Part shown: positions 23,286-34,677 of the stretch, piece after piece | How positions within the stretch are numbered: position 1 is the first letter of the stretch | Layout: each line of letters starts with the position of its first letter | Assembly: GCF_027244095.1 (NCBI RefSeq) | Contig: NC_069661.1 | Location: 13,340,001 to 13,404,000, forward strand | Source: Hemicordylus capensis | Lineage: Eukaryota; Chordata; Lepidosauria; Squamata; Cordylidae | DNA length: 64,000 nt | Reading direction: 5' to 3' | Translations under genes and position numbers: made by a program | Notes under the pieces: model-generated | Told to the model about the DNA's origin: nothing | Database searches by the model: none | The model's input: only the letters and a program-made list of their open reading frames with translations

Positions 23286-23480
23286 CAGGGCTTCTCAAAC
23301 TTGGATCCCTAGATGTTAGACTACAACTCCCATTATCCCCATCCACAATGGCTAAAGGCCATTGTGGCTGAAGATGATGGGAGTTGTAGTCCAACAGCAT
23401 ATGGAGAAAGGGTGTTGTGGCTGAGGTTGATGGAAGTTGTAATCCAACAACATCTGGGGACCCAAGGTTGAGAGTTCCTG
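23286..23480. mobile_element. hAT-like fold-back MITE
   Basis: CAGGGCTTCTCAAACTTGG at the left pairs with CCCAAGGTTGAGAGTTCCTG at the right. An internal arm ACTACAACTCCCATTATCCC is present and one arm segment is duplicated. Confidence 0.7.
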
Positions 23481-24440
23481 CATCAGTATAAATTTGCATA
23501 TTAAGAGCAATTGTTCTTTAAAAAGCACCATTCTTTTTTGGTATTCAGCTTATTTATGCATTTGTCACAGTAGACACCATCTCAAAGAAAGTATTCCCTC
23601 CTGGGTAAGAGGGAAAGCAGGGGTGCCTTTTTAAAGACAACACCTGTTGTAATGGTTTTAGTACTTGTATTAAAAACAAATATCATTTTTATAACTCTGC
23701 TGCCTGATTAATAGGAGACAAAATTTTAATTATTATTTTTTAAATTTTAATTAATCAACGTTTCCAGTCAATTAATCTAGCTAAATGTTGCAGCCCCATA
23801 TGTCATAACTCCTAGAAGACTGTTTGTGGGCAGCTGTCGATGCATAATTTATTTATTTGTTAGTTTGTTTATTTGTTTATCATATTATCATATTTATTTA
23901 TCATTTATCATGTGGCTTTTCTACTGTTGACTGGGAGTGAGCAAAGGGTTGTCACCTTACATCAGCCTTCCAGAATCGCCAGTGGCTCCCTATTGAGTTT
24001 CCAGTACAAATCCAAGCAGCTTTGATAACTTGTAGGATCTGGAAGACTACATACTTTTCAGACTAGCTCCTCCCCAGTGTCCCACTCCAGTCACTACGTT
24101 GTGCCAGACTGAAATGCACTTTAATAGCTCCCTCTATACATCAAAGATGTACTGTATCGCAGAGAGTTCCAAGAGAGGCAGTGCTGATTACTGGAGAGCC
24201 AATGGAGCGGAAAGGATGAATGCATCCAATACAAGAATACATCCGATACAAGCAGGCTGACACATACTGAGCCCAGTAACTGCTCTATGCAAATGATGAG
24301 CAGGTGTTGGTTTATTTTTAAGAAAACCACAGAACAGGTGCAGCTCCTGTCCTTTAGAGAGATGGAGGAAGGGCTTGTCATATTGGCATTTGAATTCTTG
24401 ATGACTAAAAGAAAAGACCTACAATTATTAGGGTAGTTAA
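23481..24440. other. No gene recognised
   Basis: AT-rich. A possible old L2-like piece near 23960-24130 (AGTGGCTCCCTATTGAGTTT). Confidence 0.35.
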
Positions 24441-24454
24441 TTGACTAAAAATTT

Positions 24455-24560
24455 GAACTTTCTTTCTTTCTTTCTTTCTTTCATTTTTATACCACCCTTC
24501 CGAAATGACTCAGGGCAGTTTACAATTAAAACAAAACCATTAAAATCAGTTAACTATTAA
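24455..24560. repeat. (TTTC)n and related interspersed repeat
   Basis: Five TTTC units lead into TTTTTATACCACCCTTCCGA then GGCAGTTTACA, a variant start of the roughly 250-bp repeat. Confidence 0.55.
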
Positions 24561-24800
24561 AACAAAAATTATAAAACAGTATAAAACAATTAACTATTTA
24601 AACATCAGTTAATGTGGATTTTAATCAGTCAACCAATCACTCAAAATTACATATTGCCAAGCCTTGATTGCCAAGCTTTTGGGAGACAGTTCCTAATGAA
24701 AGGAACAGGTTCCCTTGAGAGTGAGATACATGCCAAAGCTGCTATTCATTGCTTAGAGAAAAGGCCGTCTTTCATATGCGTGGTGGTGGTGATGATGATG

Positions 24801-25285
24801 ATATGATAAATACGACAAATATTTATATACCACTTTTCAACAAAGATTCCCAAAGTGGTTTACATAGATATAAATAAAATAAAATGGCTCCCTGCCCCCA
24901 AAGGGCTCACAATAAAAAAGAAACAAAAGATAGACACCAGCAACAGCCACTGGAGGGATGCTGTGCTGAGGATGGATAGGGAAGTTGCTTCCCCCCTGCT
25001 AAATAAAGTCAGTCACCACTTTAAAAAGATGCCTCTTTTCTCATTCATTCATTCATTCATTCGATTTCTATACTGCCCTTCCAAAAATGGCTCAGGGCGG
25101 TTTACATGGAAAAATAACAAACAAATAAATGGATCCCTGTCCCCAAAAGGCTCACAATCTAAAAGAAACATAAGATAGACACCAGCAACCGTCACTGGAG
25201 GTACTGTGCTGGGGGTGGATAGGGCCAGTTACTCTCCCGCAGCTAAATAAAAAGAATCAACACGTTAAAAGGTGCCTCTTTGCCA
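24801..25285 (+). repeat. Two copies of a ~250-bp interspersed repeat
   Basis: Copies at about 24801-25030 and 25050-25285 share ATACTGCCCTTCCAAAAATG, GGCTCACAAT, AGATAGACACCAGCAAC, CACTGGAGGTACTGTGCTGG and AAAAGGTGCCTCTTTGCCAA. A CATT microsatellite lies between them. Probably a retroposon sharing a LINE tail; family not named. Confidence 0.65.
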
Positions 25286-25367
25286 AGTTAGCAGTCATCA
25301 TGATAATGATGATGATTGATGATTACAGCATCTGTCTCATGATGCTTTACAAAGATTGAGAAGAAGA

Positions 25368-25369
25368 AG

Positions 25370-25402
<33 letters not shown>

Positions 25403-25616
25403 TTACATTTATATCCCGCTCTTCCTCCAAGGAGCCCAGAGCGGTGTCCTACATACTTGAGTTTCTCTTTCACAACAACCCTGTGGAGTAGGCTAGGCTG
25501 AGAGAGAAGTGACTGGCCCAGACTCACCCAGCAAGTCTCATGGCTGAATGGGGATTTGAACTTGGGTCTCCCCGGTCCTAGTCTAGCACTCTAACCACTA
25601 CACCACGTTGGCTCTC
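25368..25616 (-). mobile_element. Sauria-type SINE nested in another repeat
   Basis: The minus strand has GTGTAGTGGTTAGAGTGC, the B-box-like CAAGTTCAAATCCCC, and the tail GAGCGGGATATAAATG with an (AAT)n run at 25370-25400. AAAGAT flanks the insertion on both sides. Confidence 0.85.
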
Positions 25617-25739
25617 AAAGATGGTCCTTGCCCTGAGAAGCCCACAGTCTGCATATAAATACAAAGGAGACAAAGTGGGAGGGGAGTGGAAAAGAGAAGG
25701 GGTAAAGGGGGGAAGAATGTGCCATTACTTAAGTCACAC

Positions 25740-26875
25740 TGATTTAGAAAATGTGCTATGCATTTTCTACTAAGGAAAGAGTAGAGTGGGTTTCAGGGGG
25801 GCATTGCCCTCCACCTCCTTAGCTACAGGTGTACATAATCCCAACACCAGCAGAACAATGGCAGTAATTATTGCACCACTCTGTTTTCTGGATACACTGC
25901 ACAGTGAGTTGGCTGCAGGTCAGCATGGTAGTGGAAGAAATGTACAGCTAACCCTGCATATCTGTGCATGAACAGGTTCATCTCCCCACGGTCAGCTCCA
26001 TGCCCAGAGGAAATATATGGAAGGGGAACAGGTCTGTGGCAGCTGGCCTTGCCTCCCAACCTCCATGCGGTGAGCCAAAGGTTTGAACGGGGTTCCTAGG
26101 CATGGTCGCCAGTATCTGCACAGCAGGTCCTTCCATGCCATCAGGCATTTCACACTGCTGTTGTGCATGCCAGGAAACACCATTCTCACCTTCAGCCCGA
26201 TGCACAGAAATCAGACACCCATTTTGTGCTGGCATGTTTTCCCCTCTGCAGCTAATAGCAGCTTCAGGGGGTGCAATTTGGATCAGGGCCTCAAGGAGAA
26301 AGCTGCTCTAGGTTGTTTTTTTTAAGTCAAAACTTTGAGAGATGTAGTCTCATCTGTTTTGGCCCTAAGTATCACAGCTGGCTTGACTTTCAGTGAGAAG
26401 ACAAGGGTCCATATGAGAAGTCACTAGGCCTGGGTGAGTTGTGATGGGCTGCAGAGATTCCTGGGGTTGCTGTTGCATGAGGTGCGAGGGGGGAATCATG
26501 TGACAGCCAGAGGCACCTTCATGAGGTGAAGGGATTATTATGGCGGCGCAGTGAGAGAACGACTGGCGAATGGGCTCAGATGGAGCAAGGAGAGGAAGCT
26601 GCCGAAAAGCTTACCTCCCCCACAGATGATCCCGTCCATGTTGCTGGATAGCCAGATCGGCTGTCCAGACTATTGCTGGCTTCTGCCGGTAGCAGGGAGG
26701 GAGCAGGGAGGTCTGGAGGCCCCCGGAGCATCCATAATGCACCACGTGAGTACGCGATGTATTATGGGGAGCCTTCCAACGCCGGTTGGGAGGTTACTTG
26801 TGTGTAGGTGCTGCGCAAAGCCCACGTGGCACCAACGCATGAGCACATAGCCCACTTTTTGGGCACCCTCAGAGG
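25740..26875. other. No gene recognised
   Basis: No SINE, LINE or exon with family motifs was identified. Short overlapping frames on both strands (25786-26325) look like chance. Confidence 0.35.
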
Positions 26876-27420
26876 TGGAGCCACCATTGTGCGAACAGGT
26901 TCAAGGAACCCAGGCCGCCAATGAAAAGGTCCGCCAAAGCCCAGAGGAGCTCCAGAGGAGCTCAGAGCGAACTCCCCCCTCCCACACCCAGGCTCCCGAG
27001 AGCCCCGAGCGAACTCTCAGCTTGTTATTTCAGGCAGTGTTGGCTGCCTGATAGGATGTTTTTCACTTTGTCTCCCTCTCTGGAGTGAGAGAAAGGGTGA
27101 AACGTCCTATCAGGCAGCCAGCACTGCCTGAAATGACAATCTAGAGGTCGGTCGGGCTCTCGGCAGCCCGGGCCACACCAACTTTGCACGTGACATCACG
27201 CGTGATGTCTGAAATAACAAGCTGAGAGTTCACTCGTGCTCTCGGCAGCCTGGGCGTGGCAGTGGGGTTCGCTCTGGGCTCCTCTGGAGCCCAAGCCACA
27301 CCCCACGTGTGCGTGACATCACGTGCATTGGGCGTAACTGGAGGGGGCCGCCGAGTGGGGCTGGACCCAGACCGCCATTTGACTGGCTCTGTGGCTGGGC
27401 GCCCTCACACCCAAAACCCG
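26876..27420. repeat. Compound palindromic repeat, copy A
   Basis: Contains a near-perfect 110-bp palindrome (about 27026-27138) with arms GCCTGATAGGATG / CGTCCTATCAGGC, flanked by GTGACATCACG and GGGCTCCTCTGGAGCCC motifs. A related element lies at 50.4-51.05 kb, including the edge GTGGAGCCACCATTG. Confidence 0.65.
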
Positions 27421-27729
27421 GGTTCAGCAGCAGGCTCCCTAAGCAGGTTTGCTACTGAGCCTCTACTGGGAGCCACATGGCTCCCAGCAGTACACACAAA
27501 CACACACACCCAAAAACCGAGCTGGGCTTCCTTAGCCCAGTTTTCCATGTGCGTGTGAATAGCTTCAGAGAGTGGCTGACATCTTGACTAAATTACTCAA
27601 TAGGACTACTTAGGAGTCTCTCTAAAGGCCTAGTAAATTTCAACAGGACTTCCTCTAGTATATTTAATCAGGATAATCCGCCATTGTAACAAGAGGAGGC
27701 TATGACTGGAGTTAGGAAGCTGCCATAAC

Positions 27730-27811
27730 TGTTTTATAGATTTATATTGTTTTAAATGTTTTGTAAACTGCCTTGAGATCGTTTTAATGAACAGTGGTAT
27801 ACAAATCCTGA

Positions 27812-27842
<31 letters not shown>
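27730..27842 (+). repeat. LINE tail with (AATC)n
   Basis: TTTTGTAAACTGCCTTGAGA then GTGGTATACAAATCCTGACA and six AATC units. Confidence 0.6.
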
Positions 27843-28112
27843 AGCTGGCCCAAGTGCAGAGCATCTGCATCTCTAGTTCCTTTTTTCTCCCCCCTCCTTC
27901 CCCTCTGCCTCTTTCTCTCCCCCCCCGCCGCCCCCACTTTCTCTCCCCCACACCACCACCCCCGAGTTCTCCCCCCCCACCGCTCCTTTCTCTGTGCCCC
28001 CCCCGCCGCCTCTTTTTCTTTCCTCTCCTGGCAGCTTGTTCACAAACTCTCACGAGAGCTACCACACATGGGATTATCCATGGGTACGCCTTAGCAGATT
28101 ATATGTATAGAT
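27843..28112 (+). repeat. GC-cored repeat family, copy 6
   Basis: Starts AGCTGGCCCAAGTGCAGAGC then ATCTGCATCTCTAGTT. The core is almost pure pyrimidine. It ends CTCACGAGAGCTACCACACA then a TTATATGTATAGAT tail. Confidence 0.6.
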
Positions 28113-28149
28113 ACCAATGTCAGACCATTGGTCCATCTAGTTCAGTATT

Positions 28150-28596
28150 GTTGGTTGGGGGTTGTTAATTTTGCCCCCAGTAAGTAAACAGCAGAGCACT
28201 AAGGAAGAGAGCACACACTCCAGTTACAGAGTAGGTAGCAGAGGATGGTTTAGTTGTTGCAGCTATTTAGAAAAAACACATGGAGATTCTTGTAGAACTA
28301 AATACTAAGTATGTATTGGTCAAGTACACTTGGATAGGAAAGTCCTAATCCTAATCTAAAGGACTGCATAATGAATAGGTAGGGAGAGAGAGAGAGATGT
28401 TTCCATCTGCTCTTAAGAGGAAAGGAAGGATTGTGACTCAGCGCAGGAAGTGCTGAAGAGTCAAATCAGGGGTCATAGAGTAGGGGCAGATAGGGAGACC
28501 CTTACCCACTGTCTCTACTCCCAGTGCCCCTAGTGTTCATTAGGATAGTTGGTGCAAAAGGTCAATGCACTGGAACTCCATCTCCAACGTTGTCCC
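28150..28596. mobile_element. Possible solo LTR-like insertion
   Basis: About 445 bp of foreign sequence interrupts a SINE. It has short inverted ends of the TGTTGG / CCAACG type and a near 4-5 bp repeat (TTGT) at the junctions, which fits a solitary LTR fossil. No internal region is present. The family is unknown and the call is tentative. Confidence 0.35.
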
Positions 28597-28740
28597 CACA
28601 GACTGGCAGTGGCTTCTCCAAGGTTGCCAGCAAGAGTCTCTCCCAGCCTTTTCTTGGAGAGGACGGGGGGTGGGGTGGATCTGGGACTTCCTGCATGCAA
28701 GCGAGCAAATGTTCTTCCCAGAGCAGCCTCATTCCATGAG

Positions 28741-29099
28741 GCAGGGGTGGGCAAACCTGGTTCTCCAGCTGCTGCTGAACTACAACTCCCATCATCCCGT
28801 TGGGAATTGCCATGGGCATTGTCTCAGTACTTTGTGTAGGGCATGCTTGTCTATGTTTGAATGTGTCTATGTATTAGCTTGGAGGTGGAGTCACAGTTTT
28901 GTTTGTCTGCTCCTCAGTACGTGCTGACTTAAATTCAAACTGAGAGGTTCTCCCTCTTCCTTCAAGTTAAAGTTGCTTCCTGTACAATTATAAGTAATTT
29001 CTCTGCAACACATCCCCAGCCACAGTTTATTGTGGCTGAGGAACATGGGAGTTGTAGTTCAGCAACAGCTGGAAGGCCAGGTTTGCCTACCCCTGCCCT
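28741..29099. mobile_element. Fold-back element with large loop inside SINE
   Basis: The arms GCAGGGGTGGGCAAACCTGG and CCAGGTTTGCCTACCCCTGC are inverted, with inner arms CTACAACTCCCATCATCC and ATGGGAGTTGTAGTTCAGC. A unique loop of about 220 bp separates them. hAT-like ends. Confidence 0.75.
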
Positions 29100-29500
29100 A
29101 AAGGGAATATCGTACAGCACTCACACGGAGTATCCCATTCAAATGCAAACCAGGGTGGACCCTGCTTAGCAAAGGGGACAATTCATGCTTGCTACCACAA
29201 GATTGGGTCTCCTCCAGTTTCTTTCCACAACTTCTATTCTGCATAGAAATGTGGCTCCAGGGACCAAATTAGATATGATGGCATCATTTGACCCTGTTTA
29301 TTTGAGTCACTAGCAGTCACTGGGTGCCCCAAGCCAGATCAGGACAATGCACAACTGCAAAGTGGCAATGCAGGGGGAGCGGTTATTTATCCCTTTGCCC
29401 CCACCAATGTCCCAGTCCATCCTGCCCCCCGCAACAGTTGCTATTTGCCCCTGAGGCTGAAATATATTTCAGCAAACACTAATAATGTAGTGATATGAAC

Positions 29501-29736
29501 TAGGGATGTGCACAGAACCCGCGACTGCTGGTTCAAAGGTGGGGGGATAGTTTTAAGGACTGCGGAGGGTGCTCTTACACACTCGCTGCATTTCCCCTGC
29601 CAGCGCTGCATGCAAAATCGGTCCTGTGGGGTGGCAGCGTACCTCCTTGCTGCTCCAGTGCATCGCAGAGTGTAACTTTCGAACTGGTTCAGAGGTCTGT
29701 GAAAGGGCCTCCGAACCGGTTCCATGCATATCCCTA
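29501..29736. mobile_element. hAT MITE with exact 8-bp duplication ATATGAAC
   Basis: Ends TAGGGATGTGCA and TGCATATCCCTA; inner arms CAGAACCC / GGTTCC. ATATGAAC lies at 29493-29500 and again at 29737-29744. Confidence 0.88.
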
Positions 29737-30175
29737 ATATGAACCTTGACACAAAACCTAAATGTGTGGGTTGAGCCTAGAACCGATTAAACCCTGTGAA
29801 TCTGCTTCCTTTATGGAATCTTTCTGTAACTATATTTTTTCATATTGTGGTTTTTGTTAAACATCCACTTGGTGATAGAAACAGTAACTGAAACCAATTT
29901 TTTTTTTTAATGAAACCATTTCTTTTTCAAAAAGAAATTTTTACTCGGTGTGGTTCAATTCTCTTGTTGATGGCTGGTATGGAACTTTGCAACTGGGCTA
30001 TAAAAAGTACCATGAAATCTGTGTCTAACTGACTTCTAGCTTTCAATGGAAAAAGAATAAACTCTGTACTTTAAATCCAGTGATTAAAGGGGCTTGCATG
30101 AGGCTGAGCATGAGCAAAATTAAACAAGTTGTTTTAATAAGAACTAATCTGCCTAGTTTCCTTTCACTGTCTCTA

Positions 30176-30650
30176 CAACTGGGCTAAATTTGGTTGAGAT
30201 TGGTTAGGTGGTCCACAAGTTAGATCTCTTGCGCCTCTAACGTTGATGCATCCGCCATCTTGGATCGGGGTGGATGACATCATTACAAACTGCACCGTTG
30301 AGGTCCCCCTGTGTGTCACTCACTACAACTGTACCGAATTGGTTCAGATTGGTTAGACAGTCCACAAGCTGGTCCACTTGTGCCTCAAACATTCACGTGT
30401 TCACCAGCTTGGATTGGTGTGGATGATATCATCATAAACGACGCCATTGGGGCACCCCTATGTGTCCCTACAGCTGTAGCAAATTTGGTTCAAATCGGTT
30501 AGGCCAGGGTTTCTTAACCTTGGGCCCCCAGATGTTGTTGGATTGGATGGCCACAAAGGCCATGTCTGGGGATGATGGGAGTTGTAGTCCAACAACACCT
30601 GGGGGCCCAAGTTTAAGAAACCCTGGGTTAGACAGTTCACAAGTTAGGAT
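30176..30650. repeat. Tandem 145-150 bp repeat, three units
   Basis: Units begin near 30176, 30326 and 30471 with ACAACTG...AATTTGGTT and contain GGTTAG, CCACAAG, TTGGAT and GTGGATGA(C/T)ATCAT. The third is cut by a MITE at 30505-30625 and resumes at GACAGTTCACAAGTTAGG. Confidence 0.75.
30505..30625. mobile_element. hAT fold-back MITE in tandem repeat
   Basis: Ends CAGGGTTTCTTAACCTTGGG and CCAAGTTTAAGAAACCCTG, flanked by GGTTAGGC and GGTTAGAC (7 of 8 identical). Confidence 0.85.
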
Positions 30651-30768
30651 TGTTCATAGTTAGGTGTGAACAATCCTGCCTTCCCCCCAACTTTCCCAGC
30701 CCCACCCAAAGAAGTCATGTGAATGACCTTAGTGGCTGACATCCAAACAAACATTGTGTGCATCCAAA

Positions 30769-30792
30769 AAAGAAAGAAAGAAAGAAAGAAAT
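30769..30792. repeat. (AAAG)n microsatellite
   Basis: About five AAAG units. Confidence 0.8.
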
Positions 30793-30862
30793 CACATGCT
30801 GCTTTTTCTGTGATCTCCTTTTCCCTCTGCAACCCACTGTGCTTCTTAAAAATAGAAGAGGG

Positions 30863-31155
30863 AGGGAAGCTTGTCTGGTGGTAGTGAGCATGAACTGTCC
30901 CCTTTGCTCACAAGGCCTGCCTTGGTTTGCATTTGGATGGGAGACTAATGTGAACACGGTGAGATATTCTCCTTAGGGAATGGGGCCATATCTCAATGGA
31001 AGAGCATCTAAGGCCCAAGGTTTCCTCCCTGGCATCTCCAGGTAGGACTGGGAGAGACTCCTGCCTGTCACCTTGGAGAGCTGCTGCCAGTCATTGTAGA
31101 CAGTGCCCTGAGCTAAGATGGCCCAATGGTCTGACTCAGTATTAGGCAGCTTGCT
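30863..31155 (+). mobile_element. 5S-headed SINE with tRNA-like box
   Basis: Shows both modules in one copy: the 5S-like TTTGGATGGGAGAC (matching 5S box C closely) followed by the tRNA-like ATATCTCAATGGAAGAGCAT, then the body to TCTGACTCAGTATTAGGCAG. It demonstrates the composite structure. Confidence 0.8.
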
Positions 31156-31574
31156 GAGGGTCCCACAACCAGTGGAGGCTTATCGAAATAATGGAATTAC
31201 TGCTGGAACATCCACCAAGAAAGAGATGGGATTACACAGCTAGGAGCAAGCTGGACAGAGCTGGGGTTTTCAAAAAGCTAGGGAGCAGGTTTAGCCCTTC
31301 CCTTTCAGACTTGGCTTGTGACGGAAGTGAAATGTTCAAAGTATTTCCATCATCTTATTCCCTTGCCTCGGTGGACATGCTGGAGCCCAAGACTGAGAGG
31401 AAGGCCTACGTCCTGTTCTCTCCCACACAGACAACAGTCACGAAGGCAAGGCAAGATGCAGCACCACAGACATCTCTGCGGGACAAGTTGATCTGACACA
31501 GCAGTCCAAGATAGACTGAGCTCTTAGAATAATAGAGTGTCAGATTTGGCAGGGACCTTGGAGGTATTCTAGAC

Positions 31575-31709
31575 CAGGGATTCTCAACGTTGGGCCCCCA
31601 GATGTTGTTGGACTGCAACTCCCAGAATCCCCAGCCACTAAGGCCATGTCAGGGGATCCTGAGAGTTGTAGTCCAACAACATCTGGGGACCCAACGTTGA
31701 GAATCCCTG
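31575..31709. mobile_element. hAT MITE with exact 8-bp duplication TTCTAGAC
   Basis: 135 bp, ends CAGGGATTCTCAACGTTGGG / CCCAACGTTGAGAATCCCTG (perfect inverted repeat). TTCTAGAC occurs at 31567-31574 and 31710-31717. Confidence 0.95.
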
Positions 31710-32120
31710 TTCTAGACCAACCCTCTGCTCAGTGCAAGGAACGGCTGCAGCTTCCCTGACAGATGACTATCCAGGTTCTGTTTGTAAACCTCAAGAGAAA
31801 GGAGAGCCCTCCACTGCCAGACACCTCGTATGGTTAAGAAGATTTTCGAATGTCTAAGCTAAATCTGCTTCCTTGTAATTTCAACCCCTTGGTTCTAGTT
31901 CTATGCTCAGGAGCAACAGAGAAACAAGTCCATTCCTTCTCCTAGGTGACAGCCCTTCTTAAATAACCCCCAACCCAGGCTAGCTTTCCTGCGCTCTGCC
32001 CTCCCGCCTGGAGGAGGGAAGCCTTAAAGGGGCAGGCATCTGGTCTGGAGTCTGGCATTTCTCCTCCTCCCTTTCTGACCCTGCCTGGCCTATTGGCAGG
32101 AACGTGCAGATACGCATGAT

Positions 32121-32286
32121 CAGGAATGTAACTAGGGGAGAGGGGGCCCTGTTCACCCCTTTATCTGGCGGACCCTCAGTGAGGGAGATAATGAAGAAAA
32201 TAGAGAGGGGTTGACCTGGGGGGCCCTCAGGAGCTGGGGGGCCTGGGTTCTTTGAACCCTTTCACTCAATTATAGCTACACCCCTG
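32121..32286. mobile_element. hAT MITE (GTAACTAGGGG family)
   Basis: Ends CAGGAATGTAACTAGGGG-like and TAGCTACACCCCTG, flanked by CGCATGAT and AGCATGAT (7 of 8). Confidence 0.75.
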
Positions 32287-32294
32287 AGCATGAT

Positions 32295-33500
32295 TGTGTA
32301 GGAGGTGCCAGCTCCTTGAGGGCTTGGGTTCCAAGGTTCCCACTTGGAGGGGGGCTCTGGTTCAGAGGGTGCTCTTTTGGGGGGCTCCAACTCTAGAACC
32401 CTCCTGGGCTCTGGCCCGGTGTCAGAACCCAGGGCTGAGTCCAGTGCTGTTTCTGCCTCCTCAGGGCCAGACCCAGAAAGTCATTAACCAGGGTGGAGAT
32501 GATAACAGACTTCTCCAATAGTTTGCTGCTGTGAAGAAAGCTCCAGAAGAACTGATGAGATGGCACACGTCCCTGACTCTACATGGTGGGAAAGGGCTCG
32601 GTCTTTAATTCACACAACCACTAGGTAGGAGAAGTGAGCGCCTAGGCTGAGTCGGACAGCCAGGCCCGCTCACGATCAGTGGTGGTGTGCCTACAAACAT
32701 TAAGGGAAGCGGAGGGGAGAGTGATTGTGTGCAAGGCAGCAGCTGGGTAGGATGAGCATGCTCTGCCCAGATTCTGTCCCCAACATTTTATGGAGGTAGG
32801 AGGACAAGCCATGCTACCCAGCTGATAGGGAGGAGGTGTGATCAGCAGGAGAGTGTTGATCACACAAGTGCTGGTCAGGAGAGTGCCCAGCTCTCCTCTC
32901 CAGACTGGGCACGTCTCCTTCCCTGCCAGTGGTCATGGGAATGACCCTATTGAGTCCCTTGAAGGAAAATCTCTTGAAAGCCAGGAATAGTGATTGGGGG
33001 GGGCAGAGGGCCAGGGGCAAGACAGCCTAGAGGGCTGTGGTGGGGAAGATGCGGCCCAGGAGGTGGCCTGCAGCATTGAGTGGCTCATGTTCTTTGAACA
33101 CATCGGCCCAATTATAGCTCTGCCCCTGGCTTCCTTCCTTCCTGTTAGAAAGTTCTGGAGTAAGGGGGTGTTCGTGGGCATGCTTGTGAAGTGGGAAACA
33201 AAACAAATCTTAAAATAAACCCTGGGCGGCCTGCTGAGAATACTAGTACAAGGTAAAAATTGACTAAAAACTTTTTTTTTGTTCTTTACATGTCCATTTG
33301 GGGGGCTAATAGCTATTACTATTACTTGGGGGGGCTAATAGCTGACAACTGGAGCAGTCTTGTGGCAGTGTGCCAGAACATTGTCCCCATACAGTGAGTG
33401 AAGGTCTTTCTTAGCTGTACTGGGTCCACATGCACACCAGAGGGGAGCAAATTTTAACCGTTTGCTCTGGCTCCGGAAAATATGTCCCTGAACATTGCAC
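32295..33500. other. No gene recognised
   Basis: Fairly GC-rich for the window. A hAT-like terminus (AATTATAGCTCTGCCCCTGG) is near 33110. No coding exon supported. Confidence 0.35.
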
Positions 33501-33509
33501 AGTCCTCAG

Positions 33510-34066
33510 CAGGGGCGTATCTAGTGTGGGGCAGGCAGGGCACGTGCCCCGGGCGCCACTTGAAGGGGGGCGCCATTTCTTAAAATAAGGTTGTTTTTTT
33601 AAAAAAAAAAGGCTGCCAAAACAAAATGGCCACCGTGCATGCTCAAATTGCCTCTGTGAGGCCCTAGGCCATACCAGGCCTCACAGAGGCCATTTGAGCA
33701 TTCGTGGTGGCCATTTTGTTTTCAGCTGCAATTTTTTGAAAAAAAAATATTTTAAAAAATGGCCACCGCACATGCTTAAATGGTCCCTGTGAGGTCCTAG
33801 AGGCCAGAAGGTGGAGGGGGAACCTTTTCAGCCCCCCAAGCCTTTAGGAAGCCCCCCCAAAGGGGCTACAGGTAATTTTTTAAAAATATATATAATATAA
33901 GTCACTGTACACATATTCAGATATGTGACTTGTATGTGACCTTCAGATTTGTATTTTTCCACTGATATTATGGTAAAGTTATCTGAAAGATGGGTGTCAG
34001 ATGTTTGGACAGGGGGCGCAATTTCAATGCTTGCCCTAGGCGCTATTTCCCCTAGATACGCCTCTG
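33510..34066. mobile_element. hAT element, 557 bp, exact 8-bp duplication GTCCTCAG
   Basis: Ends CAGGGGCGTATCTAG / CTAGATACGCCTCTG. GTCCTCAG is at 33502-33509 and 34067-34074. The interior has an inverted pair around GAGGCCCTAGGCCATACCAG / GGCCTCACAGAGGCC. No transposase frame. Confidence 0.92.
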
Positions 34067-34074
34067 GTCCTCAG

Positions 34075-34675
34075 GGATGTATTTTCAGAGGACACAAGGC
34101 ACTTCTGGAGTCCGAACAAATGGCCAACGTTTACTGTCCCTGCTGCACACCTGTGTGGCTACAGCAGTGCTGGGGATGGCACAGCTGCATCTTTCTCCAT
34201 CGCACGGCTGCATCTTTCTGGTGCACGACCAGAAGGCCACCTTGGATGCCACCCAATGTATTTAAGGAGAATTCATAGTATTACAAATCAACAAATGAAT
34301 AAAGGTTGAATGCTCACACTGGTAGGAATGTTCCTTGAGGATTCATCTCTAAGTCTGCATAAGGATTTAATATCGGATCTACTATGATGCCATGCACCAG
34401 CATCATTGTTAATTGGAAAGGACACACAAAACCCAATTTAGCATCGTGGTACAGAAACTATGGGACCACCTTAGTATGGAGGGGCTCACACAGCAGTAAG
34501 ATCAGCCAGAAGCCATGCAAAGCCAATGTATTGTATGTTATATGGTATCCTTGTCTTGCAAGTACTGATACCATCTTCAGAACATTAGCTCTCCAGACAA
34601 GTACCAAGAATGGTCACCACATTCATTGGAAATAATTCCTGGGCACAGCCATCAAAAGATGAGGGTGCAAATTTT
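34075..34675. other. No gene recognised
   Basis: A chance open frame continues across the hAT element. Nothing else supported. Confidence 0.35.
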
Positions 34676-34677
34676 AG

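Larger units (their letters stand above)
28112..29215 (-). mobile_element. 5S-headed SINE split by two insertions
   Basis: SINE pieces lie at about 28112-28150, 28596-28740 and 29100-29215. The last holds the head, read on the minus strand as CTTGTGGTAGCAAGCATGAA then GCTAAGCAGGGTCCACCCTG. The gaps are filled by an LTR-like block and a fold-back element. Confidence 0.75.
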
